From: Crossiella sp. S99.2
GTDB taxonomy: Bacteria; Actinomycetota; Actinomycetes; Mycobacteriales; Pseudonocardiaceae
DNA: 64,000 nt
Assembly: GCF_023094165.1 (NCBI RefSeq)
Contig: NZ_JALMDK010000014.1
Coordinates: 62,001-126,000 of the forward strand
Reading direction: 5' to 3'
This document shows, piece after piece, positions 17,415 through 26,445 of this stretch. Made by a program: the position numbers and the translations under genes. How positions within the stretch are numbered: position 1 is the stretch's first letter; the number at the start of each line of letters is the position of its first letter. The notes under the pieces are model-generated. The model worked only from the letters and a program-made list of their open reading frames with translations, was not told the origin of the DNA and ran no database searches.

Positions 17415-20162
17415 GTGTCCGGAACTCCCCCCGATCCACCTCCCGGATCCTTCGATCGCCTCAGTTCAGGCTCTCCGCAGGGCCATCCCGCTGATTCGGC
17501 TCGCGTCCATAACCAGGCCCATGACCTTCGCGGGGTGCAGGCCGGCTGGGTCGACCACGTCAACTTCGAGACACACGTCTACACCCAGCTTGAACCGCCA
17601 CCGGCCACCCGGCAGATCTTCGGCGCCCTCCCCCCTCGCGCCCATGCCTTCCAGCACCGGCTGGAGGCCACACAACTCCGCGCGGTCTCAGCCGCCCACG
17701 GCACCGCTGTGCTCGTTGGCAGCTGCTCGCACCTGGTCCGCGGGCTGGGCGGGGTCGGCAAGACCCAATTGGCCGCCGAACACGCCCGCACCTTGTGGAA
17801 CGACGGCGCCCTGGACCTGCTGATGTGGATCACCGCCACCTCGCGCGATGCCATCCTCACCGCTTACGCCCACGCCGCGTCCGAGCGCCACCCGCGGAGC
17901 TCCGCAGCGCTTCCCCAAGCCACCGAACTGCTCGCTCAGCGGTGGCTGAGCTTGCTCAACACCACCTCCCTGCGGTGGCTGGTCGTGCTCGACGATGTCC
18001 AGGACCCCGCCGACATCTTCGGGCTCTGGCCACCACACTGCCCCAACGGCCAAGTCGTGGTCACCACCCGCCGCCGGGACGCCGCCCTGACCTCCGACAG
18101 CCGTCATCTCATCGACGTCGCCCTGTTCACCCCCCAAGAGTCCCTGGACTTCCTCACCACTCGCCTGAGCGTGCACCCACAACAGGTCGAAGGCGCCCGC
18201 GAACTCGCCGAACACCTCAACCATCTGCCCCTGGCCCTGGCCCAGGCCGCCGCCTACATCGCCGACCGGCCGGCGATGACCTGCACGAGCTACCTCAGCC
18301 GCTGGTCCAACCAGCACACGCCACTGACCGACGTGCTCCCGCAACCCGGACAACTTCCCGATGAGCACAGCGAAACCATGGCCACCACATGGTCTCTGTC
18401 GATCACCCGCGCCAACGACATGGCACCTGTCGGCCTGGCCCGACCCTTGCTGGAGATCATCTCGCTGCTGGATGCCAACGGCATCCCCGACACCACCGTC
18501 ACCACCCCGGTCGTCCTGCACCACCTCGATGCAGTCACCGGAAGCAACGTCAGCGCCGATGACGCCCTCGACGCGCTGAGCTGCCTGCACCGGCTCAACC
18601 TCATCACCCACGACCGCAAGGCCACACACCGCTCGGTCCGCATGCACGCCCTCATCCAGCGCACCACCCGGGAAACGCTGACCCCGGCGGCCCTCACCGC
18701 GACCGCACTAACCGCCGCCGACGCACTGCTGCAGCAGTGGCCCGATCCCGGCGAGGACGCCGAGCTGGCCGTTGTCCTGCGGGGCAGCGTCACCGCGTTG
18801 AACGCCAACGCCAACCTGTGGGTCGACCGATGCCACCCCGTGTTGCTGGCCTTCGCCGACAGCTTGGGGCTGGCCGGCCAACCGCAGGCGGCGGTTCTCC
18901 ACTACCGCCAGCTGCTCACCCATGCCTACCAACACCTCGGCCCCGATCACGCCAGCACTCTGACCATTCGCCACAACCTGGCCCATTGGCAAGGCGAAGC
19001 GGGAGACTCCAGCGCGGCGGCCGCGGCCCTGAAGCTCGTCCTGGCCGCCCGGACACGGGCACTCGGCCCCGATCACCCCGACACCCTCACCACCCGCCAC
19101 AACCTCGCCTACCGGCGCGGGGCCAGCGGTGACGCCGCCGGAGCAGCCAAAGCCTTCACCAGCCTCCTGGCCGACCGCGCCCGCGTCCTGGGAGACACCC
19201 ACCCAGACACCCTCAGCACCGCCCACAACGCCGCCTACTGGCAAGGAGAAGCCGGAGACCACCACGGCGCAGCCGAGGCATTCAAACGCGTGCTGACCAA
19301 CCGCTCACACGCCCTAGGCCCCGATCACCCCAGCACCTTGAGCACTCGCACCAGCCTCGGTCACAGCCTGGGCGAGGCCGGTGACCACCACGGCGCTGTC
19401 GGTGTCTTCACCGACCTGCTCTCCCGGATGGAACGCGTCCACGGCCCAGACCACATCGACACCCTCACCGCCGGTGACAGCCTGGCGCAATGGCTGTGCC
19501 AGGCCGGAGATCCCGGCGCGGCAGCCCTGCTGTTCGGCCAACTCCTCACCCAGCAACGCCACGTCCTGGGCGCCAACCACCCTGACACCCTCACCACCAG
19601 CAACAACCTCGCCCACTGCCTGGCCCTGGCCGGCGACCCCGCCGGAGCAGTGGATGCCCTCGCCCAGCTCCTCGATCGCACGAACCAGGCGCTGGGGCCA
19701 GAACACCCCAACGTGCGCACGATCCGCTTCAACCTTGCTGACTGCCTGGGACACGCAGGCCATCCAGCTCAGGCCGCAGCAATGCTGAGCGACCTGCTGC
19801 ACGACCTCGGCCCCCACAACGCTGGCGACAGCAGCGCCTTCACCATCCGCAACAACCTCGCACACTGGCAAGGACACGCCGGTCAAGCAGACGCCGCCTG
19901 CCACACCCTGCGCGACCTGCTGGCCGACATGGAAGCCGAACTCGGAACCCAACACCCCAACACCCTGGCCACCAGCACCAATCTCGTCCACTGGCTCGAG
20001 GAATCCGGCGACAAACCCGCCACAGTCGCAGCACTCCAACGCTTGATCACGCACACAGGACACGTACATGGTCCGGTTCATCCAGACACCATCGCCCTGC
20101 AGAGGCGTCGCGATCGTCTCCTGGTCTCCATGAGAGGCGAGGATGCTCACGGTGGCCTGTGA
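17415..20162 (+). CDS. NB-ARC ATPase with kinesin-light-chain-like TPRs
   Basis: About 915 residues from GTG 17415 (GGAAAGG upstream); the frame stays open to 17304, so the start is uncertain. The N-terminal tag DLRGVQAGWVDHVNFE precedes the NB-ARC domain. Walker A GLGGVGKT sits near residue 110, Walker B-like LVVLDDVQD near 188 and VVTTRRRD near 215. From about residue 495 there are ten or so 42-residue TPRs with the repeated LGPDHPDTLTTRHNLAY motif. This is the architecture of actinomycete STAND proteins; TPRs are expected to sense a partner. A decayed relative of the TPR half lies at 32765-33729. Confidence 0.85.
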   Translation: MSGTPPDPPPGSFDRLSSGSPQGHPADSARVHNQAHDLRGVQAGWVDHVNFETHVYTQLEPPPATRQIFGALPPRAHAFQHRLEATQLRAVSAAHGTAVLVGSCSHLVRGLGGVGKTQLAAEHARTLWNDGALDLLMWITATSRDAILTAYAHAASERHPRSSAALPQATELLAQRWLSLLNTTSLRWLVVLDDVQDPADIFGLWPPHCPNGQVVVTTRRRDAALTSDSRHLIDVALFTPQESLDFLTTRLSVHPQQVEGARELAEHLNHLPLALAQAAAYIADRPAMTCTSYLSRWSNQHTPLTDVLPQPGQLPDEHSETMATTWSLSITRANDMAPVGLARPLLEIISLLDANGIPDTTVTTPVVLHHLDAVTGSNVSADDALDALSCLHRLNLITHDRKATHRSVRMHALIQRTTRETLTPAALTATALTAADALLQQWPDPGEDAELAVVLRGSVTALNANANLWVDRCHPVLLAFADSLGLAGQPQAAVLHYRQLLTHAYQHLGPDHASTLTIRHNLAHWQGEAGDSSAAAAALKLVLAARTRALGPDHPDTLTTRHNLAYRRGASGDAAGAAKAFTSLLADRARVLGDTHPDTLSTAHNAAYWQGEAGDHHGAAEAFKRVLTNRSHALGPDHPSTLSTRTSLGHSLGEAGDHHGAVGVFTDLLSRMERVHGPDHIDTLTAGDSLAQWLCQAGDPGAAALLFGQLLTQQRHVLGANHPDTLTTSNNLAHCLALAGDPAGAVDALAQLLDRTNQALGPEHPNVRTIRFNLADCLGHAGHPAQAAAMLSDLLHDLGPHNAGDSSAFTIRNNLAHWQGHAGQADAACHTLRDLLADMEAELGTQHPNTLATSTNLVHWLEESGDKPATVAALQRLITHTGHVHGPVHPDTIALQRRRDRLLVSMRGEDAHGGL

Positions 20163-20575
20163 ACGCTGCGGTGATTCATGGGCCGTCGAGGTGTTCGTCG
20201 AGCCAGGCCCGCGGGCGACCGCCGGCGTACTCGGTCAGCTACCAGGCTGAGCTGAGGATGAGAACAGTTGCCATCGTCGTACATAGCGCTCTCCCCTGTC
20301 CTGTCGCTGAGCCGGAACGCCCAGGCGATGGCCTCCTCAAGGTGACCTGAACCGCGGGCGTCCAGCTGCCGTGCCGCCGCGCGTCCGATGCTGGTCTTGG
20401 GCAGCAACTGGTTTTCGGCATCGGCTACCGCTCTCAGGGCTTCTTCCAGCCATCCAGGCAGCCGGGTCGGCTCGCCGGTGTGTGCTGGCTCGGCCTGGCG
20501 TATGAGGACACAGCCCTTGGTGGTCAGCCGGATCTGGGACTGGCGAGCGGTTCCGGTGACCACTTCGACATCCAC
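20147..20575 (-). CDS. Unknown small protein downstream of Gabija-like helicase
   Basis: A 142-residue frame from GTG 20575, 62 bases after the helicase stop on the same strand. The first 95 residues look protein-like (RLPGWLEEALRAVADAENQL, then GHLEEAIAWAFRLSD); the tail is Arg/Pro-rich and overlaps the convergent NB-ARC end by 16 bases. No family recognised. The start is weak, so it could also be read-through of a longer or broken gene. Confidence 0.4.
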   Translation of the reverse strand: MDVEVVTGTARQSQIRLTTKGCVLIRQAEPAHTGEPTRLPGWLEEALRAVADAENQLLPKTSIGRAAARQLDARGSGHLEEAIAWAFRLSDRTGESAMYDDGNCSHPQLSLVADRVRRRSPAGLARRTPRRPMNHRSVHRPP

Positions 20576-20637
20576 ATGGCGGATTTCCAGCAGCCAGCCG
20601 AAGTTCGGCGGCGCGTCAGCAGCGGCGCGGGTGGCGC

Positions 20638-22281
20638 TCAGGTCGAGGTGACGCCGTAGCGTCCCGCCAGGGCGACGAAAGGTGCGACGAGCTGGTGTGG
20701 GCTGTTGGGCAACAGCAAACTGACTCGTTGACGGGCTCTCGTCAGCACCACGTACAGCAGCCTGCTCGCACTCTCGAAGGGTTCGGACTCGCTGCCGTAG
20801 TAGTCGTTGGGACGGAAGACGGCAACGATGGCATCGGACTCGCGCCCTTTGGTCTGATGGAGATTCATCACCTGGACGGCAGCCTGGTCGCCAGCATCGA
20901 CATCGGTGAAGGACTCCATCCGCATCGTCTCAACTTGGCGGCTGACGGCATCGAGCACGTGACCGGACACGGCCATCAGCCGAATCACTTCGGCGGCGGC
21001 TCGACGCCACTGCCGATGGCCGCGATTGAGTCCCAGTGTTGACCAGCCGGTGGCAGCGATGTGAGCGGCGGCGTCGAGATCAGGCGCGTCCGATAGCGCG
21101 ACGCGGAGTTCGTCCAGCCTGGTAGCGAGCAGACCTTCGGCTTGGCCTCTACCGATGATGAACGCCAAGTCTGGGGCGTACTTGCCCCGGACGGTGGAGG
21201 TGTAGAAGACGGCCATCCGCACGAGAACGTTGTCCCAGGCCGTCATGCTAGCGGCGAACTGCATCATCATCATGAAGGTGCTGAGCGCTTCTCCGTAGCT
21301 CTCGGAGAGGCCAACGGCGACGTGGTCGACTCCACGTTCGGTGAGTGCGGCGGACATGGCGGCCGTGGGTTCGTTGCCGTGCAAAAAGATTCCGAAGGTG
21401 TTCGCTCCTCGCTCGCGACTCTCGTCGATCACCGCGCACACCTCGTCAACCGCAGGATGGGCATCGACCCCGGTCACGAGGCGAAGTCGTCCGTTGGCTA
21501 CGGCTTCAGCAAGAGAAGGATGGGCGAAGTTTCGCTGGCGCACTTCCTCGGCCACAGTGGGCAACAACTGAGTCGGGTCACGGTACGAGCCGAGCGGCAA
21601 AGGAATCTGCGCGGCCTCTGGCCGCGCGACTGCCGCGGCAATCCTTTCCGGGCCGACGCCCTTTCGTCCGGGGATCTTGTCGTAGATCATCTGGTTGGGA
21701 TCGCCGAGGAGCAGCAGGCGGTTGCCAACCTCGGTGAGGCCTTCGAGCAAGGTCCACTGTTCGCTGTCGGTGTCCTGGAACTCGTCGCAGACCACAAGCG
21801 ACCACCGGCGTTGCGCGAGCGGGCCGATGTGAGGAAGGTCCAAGATCTTGAGAGCTTCGGGAAGCAAGTCGTTGTAGGACAAGACAGTGGGGTCTTCCTG
21901 GAACAGCTTGCTTTCCGCTTCCCCGCGCAGCGTCGGGCGTTCGCTGTGGCCGGTGTAGCGGCCGAAGTCGCATACCAATTGCCACGCCAGCCCGTGAAAC
22001 GTCAGCACGTCCACCCGGTCGGTGACGTCGCGGAGGATTCCTTTGCTGCGACTGAGGATCTGCGTCACCGCGGTTCGACTGAAGGTCAAGAACAACACAC
22101 GATCACGAGCGACGCCGGCAGGAGCGCCCGCGTCTCGCCGGAGCAGGTGTGCGCGGGCCGCCGCCGCGGCGGTGACGGTCTTGCCGGTACCGGCACCTCC
22201 GAGGACGAGAAGTGTCGACGCCTCGCTGTCGCGGACATCGCGTTGCCTGCCGATGGGACTGAATCGGCGCGTCGTGGTCAT
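20638..22281 (-). CDS. UvrD/PcrA-like superfamily 1 helicase (Gabija GajB-like)
   Basis: A 547-residue helicase. Walker A GGAGTGKT lies at residues 28-35, motif II LVVCDEFQDTDSEQW near 160, a motif III-like LLLLGDPNQMIY near 190, and motif V-like MNLHQTKGRESDAIV near 465. It is shorter than full UvrD (about 720), as GajB proteins are. Its ATG overlaps the stop of the OLD/TOPRIM gene (ATGA at 22278-22281). In Gabija, GajB senses nucleotide depletion or DNA ends and works with GajA. The assignment rests on gene pairing, order and domain content. Confidence 0.8.
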   Translation of the reverse strand: MTTTRRFSPIGRQRDVRDSEASTLLVLGGAGTGKTVTAAAAARAHLLRRDAGAPAGVARDRVLFLTFSRTAVTQILSRSKGILRDVTDRVDVLTFHGLAWQLVCDFGRYTGHSERPTLRGEAESKLFQEDPTVLSYNDLLPEALKILDLPHIGPLAQRRWSLVVCDEFQDTDSEQWTLLEGLTEVGNRLLLLGDPNQMIYDKIPGRKGVGPERIAAAVARPEAAQIPLPLGSYRDPTQLLPTVAEEVRQRNFAHPSLAEAVANGRLRLVTGVDAHPAVDEVCAVIDESRERGANTFGIFLHGNEPTAAMSAALTERGVDHVAVGLSESYGEALSTFMMMMQFAASMTAWDNVLVRMAVFYTSTVRGKYAPDLAFIIGRGQAEGLLATRLDELRVALSDAPDLDAAAHIAATGWSTLGLNRGHRQWRRAAAEVIRLMAVSGHVLDAVSRQVETMRMESFTDVDAGDQAAVQVMNLHQTKGRESDAIVAVFRPNDYYGSESEPFESASRLLYVVLTRARQRVSLLLPNSPHQLVAPFVALAGRYGVTST

Positions 22282-24077
22282 GCGGTCAACGTCACCGGCC
22301 CGGTGACCGTCCCTCTCGCGAGTTCCACCGCCTGGTCAAGGAATCGGATAGCAACCTTGGGTGGCACCGTTCCGGCCAGCAGATACACGTACTGAGCATG
22401 CACTCCGGACTTGTGCAGCGCCCTCGCAAGGCGCTTCTCCAGGTCGCGGTCGTTGAGCTGATCCATGTCGGCCAGGCCGAGCTGCCACTGCTCGTCCAGT
22501 TCCGTGAACGCGTCGAGCAGGCTCTGCCGTGGGACTCCGTGCACGAGCGCCATCTCGATGGCGAACCGTTCAGGCAATCGAATGACGTCATCGGCGACCT
22601 GCTGCGCTTCGGCGAAGGAGGTGTCCGCGCCTTGGCCGGGCTTGTCAAAGTCGAGGCCGGCGATCACCCGGAAGCCGAGCTGGCGAGCGAGCCTGCAGAT
22701 CTTGACGATTTCGGTGTGGCCTTCGCTTTCGACGAACCGGACCCCATATGTTGCGGGCGAAGGCTTGCTGGCGCGCCGTTGGGTGATAGCGGTGAGGGCT
22801 GCCACGTCGTGGCGGCCTTCGAACACGACGATCGCCCGACTGCTCATGGCGGGGAGCAACTGCAGGTGGAGTTGCCGCACCACGCCGAGTTCTCGCTTGT
22901 CGGACGGCGGCACCATCTGGTGAGCGGTACGTTCGCCCGTTCGCAGCGACAGCCGCACCATCTCTTCGGGGAGAAACGCGCGTGCTGCTTCCGGACGCCG
23001 AGTTGACAGCCACAGCTGATCGCATGCGGTTCGCAGCTCGCGTGCCAGATGTTCGGCGGCACCGGCGTCGAGTTGGTCGCCGAAGTCATCGCACACGACA
23101 ACCACGCCAGCCTGGGCGGCGACCACGAGCGCTTCCGCAGCAGCCAGCACCGCGGCGGTCGTCGACCCGTGCCGACGCAGGGGCAGCGCTTCCGGGGATC
23201 CGAGCCGCAACGTCGGTTGGAGCACTCGAAGGAGCCCTGCCACCGAGCCGCCCTCGGCGCGGAAGTCGACGATGTCCGAGATCGCGGTGTCAGCGTCGAT
23301 GCCGAGTGTGCCCCGGACGGGCTCGAAGACGTCGTCCAACACGGCGCTGACCACCTCGGTCGCGCTGAACCCGTCGGTGGCGCTGTCCACCGCCGAGGAG
23401 AGTGCCTGCAAAGCGGTGGCCAGGTCGTCCCCGCCCGAGTTCAGCAACTCGCGGAAGGCGCTGCCGGGTCGCAGGGTCAGGGGCTGGCCGGGCTTCAGGA
23501 CGATGAACGGCAGCATGCTCCGTTCGAGACGACGGGCCCGGTCGTAGCTCTCGTCGTCGGGATCCGACGTTTTCGGATAGTCCACCCAGTGCTCGCCCAC
23601 CCCCTCTTCGGGGTTCCAGCGCAGCCGGTAGCACAGCCGCAACACGAGCTCGTGGCGCTCTCCATCCAGGTCTTCGGCGGCGGATGATTCAACGAGCACG
23701 TCGTCTTCGGCATCCCACAGTTCAAGCCGACGGAAGAAGTGCTGTTCGAGTGCCTCGCCGAGGTCGGAGAGCACGACCTCGATTTCGGCTGAGCGGATGT
23801 CGACCTCGGTGTCGCCGTCGGCAGGCTCTTCCTCGGCTTCGGTAGCATCCGCCTCGGCCTCGTTGCCGGGGCAGCTGTCGCCGGACGCGGCAAGGTACAC
23901 GTCGAACTCGTTGGGTGGGGTCCGTGTCGAGTCCGGGTCAAGCACCCGGCGGATTGCCTCGACGAGGTCGCTTCTGCCCGCTCGGGGCTCGCCGACGACC
24001 AGGGCGTGTTGGCCTGCTCGCAACTCCAGTTCTCGCCAACCTCGAAACGACGAGATACGCAACTGCCGAACACGCAT
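22278..24077 (-). CDS. OLD-family ATPase with TOPRIM nuclease domain (Gabija GajA-like)
   Basis: A 599-residue protein, close to the usual GajA length. N-terminal RQLRISSFRGWRELEL is typical of OLD/RecF-like ABC ATPases. The P-loop at residues 29-36 reads GEPRAGRS, with Arg where Lys is usual. An acidic insert follows (EAEADATEAEEEPADGD). A Walker B-like VVVVCDDFGDQLD is near 315. The TOPRIM part has IVVFEGRHDVAAL near 412 (catalytic Glu) and VIAGLDFDKPG near 474 (DxD). I chose ATG 24075-24077, which starts the conserved MRVRQLRI; the frame is open further upstream. It is the first gene of the pair and divergent from the GHKL gene. Confidence 0.8.
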   Translation of the reverse strand: MRVRQLRISSFRGWRELELRAGQHALVVGEPRAGRSDLVEAIRRVLDPDSTRTPPNEFDVYLAASGDSCPGNEAEADATEAEEEPADGDTEVDIRSAEIEVVLSDLGEALEQHFFRRLELWDAEDDVLVESSAAEDLDGERHELVLRLCYRLRWNPEEGVGEHWVDYPKTSDPDDESYDRARRLERSMLPFIVLKPGQPLTLRPGSAFRELLNSGGDDLATALQALSSAVDSATDGFSATEVVSAVLDDVFEPVRGTLGIDADTAISDIVDFRAEGGSVAGLLRVLQPTLRLGSPEALPLRRHGSTTAAVLAAAEALVVAAQAGVVVVCDDFGDQLDAGAAEHLARELRTACDQLWLSTRRPEAARAFLPEEMVRLSLRTGERTAHQMVPPSDKRELGVVRQLHLQLLPAMSSRAIVVFEGRHDVAALTAITQRRASKPSPATYGVRFVESEGHTEIVKICRLARQLGFRVIAGLDFDKPGQGADTSFAEAQQVADDVIRLPERFAIEMALVHGVPRQSLLDAFTELDEQWQLGLADMDQLNDRDLEKRLARALHKSGVHAQYVYLLAGTVPPKVAIRFLDQAVELARGTVTGPVTLTA

Positions 24078-24257
24078 ACCGCAGGCTAGTTGCCTGCGAT
24101 GAGGCCGGGAGGTGCAAGTACACGTTCGGGTGGAGCCGTGTAACGGCAACCGCGGGCTGCCCTCGTACGGTGCACGGTGGCCGCGTGGGGCGCCCTCACT
24201 GGACGGGCGAGGCCGACGCCCCAGAAGTCTGGCGGAGCACTTGCTGATCCGTAAGCT
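24078..24257. promoter_or_regulatory. Divergent promoter region of Gabija-like pair and GHKL nuclease
   Basis: The 180 bp between the minus-strand OLD/TOPRIM start and the plus-strand GHKL start must hold promoters for both. I see no perfect palindrome or clear hexamers. The shared region suggests joint regulation of the three genes. Confidence 0.4.
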
Positions 24258-26216
24258 GTGGCGGTGGAGACCAAGCAGGTGCGCGCAGGCCGGGACACAA
24301 TCCTCGGGTACGTGGAGCGCGCGAAGCCGGTCGACATCTTCGCCGAGTTGATCTGGAACGCACTCGACGCGGAGGCGATGAACGTCGAGACGACGGTCGC
24401 GATCGGTGGCTTGGGGGCTCCCGAGGAGTTCATTGTCCGCGACGATGGGCACGGGATGCCTCACGACCAGGTTCCTGATCTGTTCCTGACGCACGGCGAG
24501 TCCTGGAAGCGGACCTCCGGGTTCTCACCGAACATCAACCGGCCGATGCACGGCCAACTCGGCTGTGGCCGCTTCCTCGCCTATGGCATCGCTGAGCGCG
24601 TCGAGTGGCGGTCGGTCTCGGCCAATGGCCAATCGCACAGCGAAACCGTGATCCACGGCAGCCGCGGGGCGCCGAACGAGTTCGCCTTTGACGGGCCGTG
24701 GCCGACGTCCGGGCCCACCGGCACGACCGTTCGCATGGAAGCCCGGCAGACATCACGCGTGGCCAGCATCGCGGACGGCGACATCCACCTGCCGTTGACT
24801 GCTCGGCTGGCGGCGTCACTCCTGGCCCTTCCCGAGGTCAAGGTGACCTACCGCGGGCAAGCTCTGAACCCGCGGGCTCACATCACGCACGATGTCGACC
24901 TCGATCTGGACCTCGACCCGGCGATTCTGCACGGCAAGGCCCAGCCTCGGCTCCGCGTCGTCGAGTGGTCGGCCGACATGCGATCCAAGACCCTGTATCT
25001 GTGCGACGAGCGAGGTGGCGTCGTCACCGAACACAAGCTTGGCCGCGTGCCACCAGCGCCAATCCACTGGACCGCCTATCTGCAGTGGGAAGGGTTCCGG
25101 GATCCCGCCCTCATGGGGCCGGCGGATCTCCATGTACCTGACATCCAGCACGGTGAGTTGCTCGCGGTCGCGCAACGCGCGCTCGTGGACTACCTCAACC
25201 GACGGCTGGACGAGCAGAAAGGCAGCATCCTTGCCGAATGGAAAGCCGAGGGGGTCTATCCCTACCAAGGCGAGCCTCATAGCGCCGCCGAGGAGGTGGA
25301 GAGGGCGATCTTCGACATCGTCGCGGTGGTGGCCAGCCCGGCGATCGGTCGCGACGTCAGGCAGAAGAAGCTGTCCCTGCGGCTGCTCCAAGAGGCCACA
25401 AGAGCGGAGCCCTCGCGCACGAACCGCATCCTGAACGCGGTGCTCGACCTGAGCGACGACGAACAGGAAGTCCTGTTCGACTTGCTGGAACGCACTAAGC
25501 TGGCCTCAGTCGTTCGGGCTGCCCAGACGATCGCGGACCGCTCCGACTTCCTGCACGGGCTGCGCGGGCTGCTGTACGCCGACGAGACCAAGACTGCGTT
25601 CCGCGAGGTCGACCAGCTCCACCCAATGCTGGTGAACGAACCGTGGATCTTCGGCGACGAGTGGAGCCTGGCGCTCTCAGAGACCGGTTTGACCCGCGTC
25701 GTACGTACGCTGATCACCGGACGCGACGACGTGGAGTTCGCCTCGAATCCGGTGATGCTGCCGTCCGGCAAGCGGGGTCGCGTGGACATGGTGTTCTCCC
25801 GGCACCTGCCCGAGAGCCAACGCACCCGGCACCTGGTCGTCGAGCTCAAGCGCCCGATGCGGCTCACCATGACCGAGTTCGGCCAGATCAACAACTACGC
25901 GACCGCGATTACCGCCCATCCGGAGGTTGTGGGCACGCCGCATGACTGGGACTTCTGGCTGGTCGGTACTGAGATCGACGATGCGGTGCGCAACCTTTAC
26001 ATCGACCCGGCCCGGCCGGGCTTGACGACTATCAGTCCTCGCTACCGGATCTGGGTCGTGACCTGGGGGCAACTCCTCGACCAGGCTGATCGCAGGGTGC
26101 AGGCGATCCGCTCGGCGCTGGAACTGGACTCCACGGATGAGACCAGCCGCGCCTATCTCCAGCGCAAGCACACGGAGTTCATCCCGCCGCTGGTCGCCGC
26201 ACGCGGCACCGAATGA
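24258..26216 (+). CDS. GHKL (HSP90/MORC-like) ATPase fused to PD-(D/E)XK-like nuclease
   Basis: A 652-residue protein. The GHKL Bergerat fold is shown by the N-box ELIWNALDAEA (E30, N34, D37), the G1 box VRDDGHGM (D62-x-G-x-G) and the G2-like region MHGQLGCGRFLAYGIAE. The central part is helical. Near residues 490-535 there is a restriction-nuclease-like core: SNPVMLPSGKRGRVDMVFSR followed by LVVELKRP, giving D...ExK. GHKL ATPases joined to nucleases are known from restriction-type conflict systems. Divergence from the OLD/UvrD pair suggests a joint defence locus. Start GTG 24258 or GTG 24264. Confidence 0.8.
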   Translation: MAVETKQVRAGRDTILGYVERAKPVDIFAELIWNALDAEAMNVETTVAIGGLGAPEEFIVRDDGHGMPHDQVPDLFLTHGESWKRTSGFSPNINRPMHGQLGCGRFLAYGIAERVEWRSVSANGQSHSETVIHGSRGAPNEFAFDGPWPTSGPTGTTVRMEARQTSRVASIADGDIHLPLTARLAASLLALPEVKVTYRGQALNPRAHITHDVDLDLDLDPAILHGKAQPRLRVVEWSADMRSKTLYLCDERGGVVTEHKLGRVPPAPIHWTAYLQWEGFRDPALMGPADLHVPDIQHGELLAVAQRALVDYLNRRLDEQKGSILAEWKAEGVYPYQGEPHSAAEEVERAIFDIVAVVASPAIGRDVRQKKLSLRLLQEATRAEPSRTNRILNAVLDLSDDEQEVLFDLLERTKLASVVRAAQTIADRSDFLHGLRGLLYADETKTAFREVDQLHPMLVNEPWIFGDEWSLALSETGLTRVVRTLITGRDDVEFASNPVMLPSGKRGRVDMVFSRHLPESQRTRHLVVELKRPMRLTMTEFGQINNYATAITAHPEVVGTPHDWDFWLVGTEIDDAVRNLYIDPARPGLTTISPRYRIWVVTWGQLLDQADRRVQAIRSALELDSTDETSRAYLQRKHTEFIPPLVAARGTE

Positions 26217-26445
26217 GGTTCCGCCCCGTTCCGGGGCCTCCCAACAAGCCGACGCGCCGGACGAATTCCGCCGTTGTCCGACAGTCCAATTGAGATGCGG
26301 GCCAAACCCGAGCAGCACGACGAGCCCCGATCTTCCCCCAGTCTCTCCGGCTGAGCCTTCAGCACAGTTGATGGTGCTGCGCCGCCCGGGTGGCAGCCCA
26401 TGATCCCGTCGTGGCATATCCATCCTAGGGGTGAGACTGGGGTCT

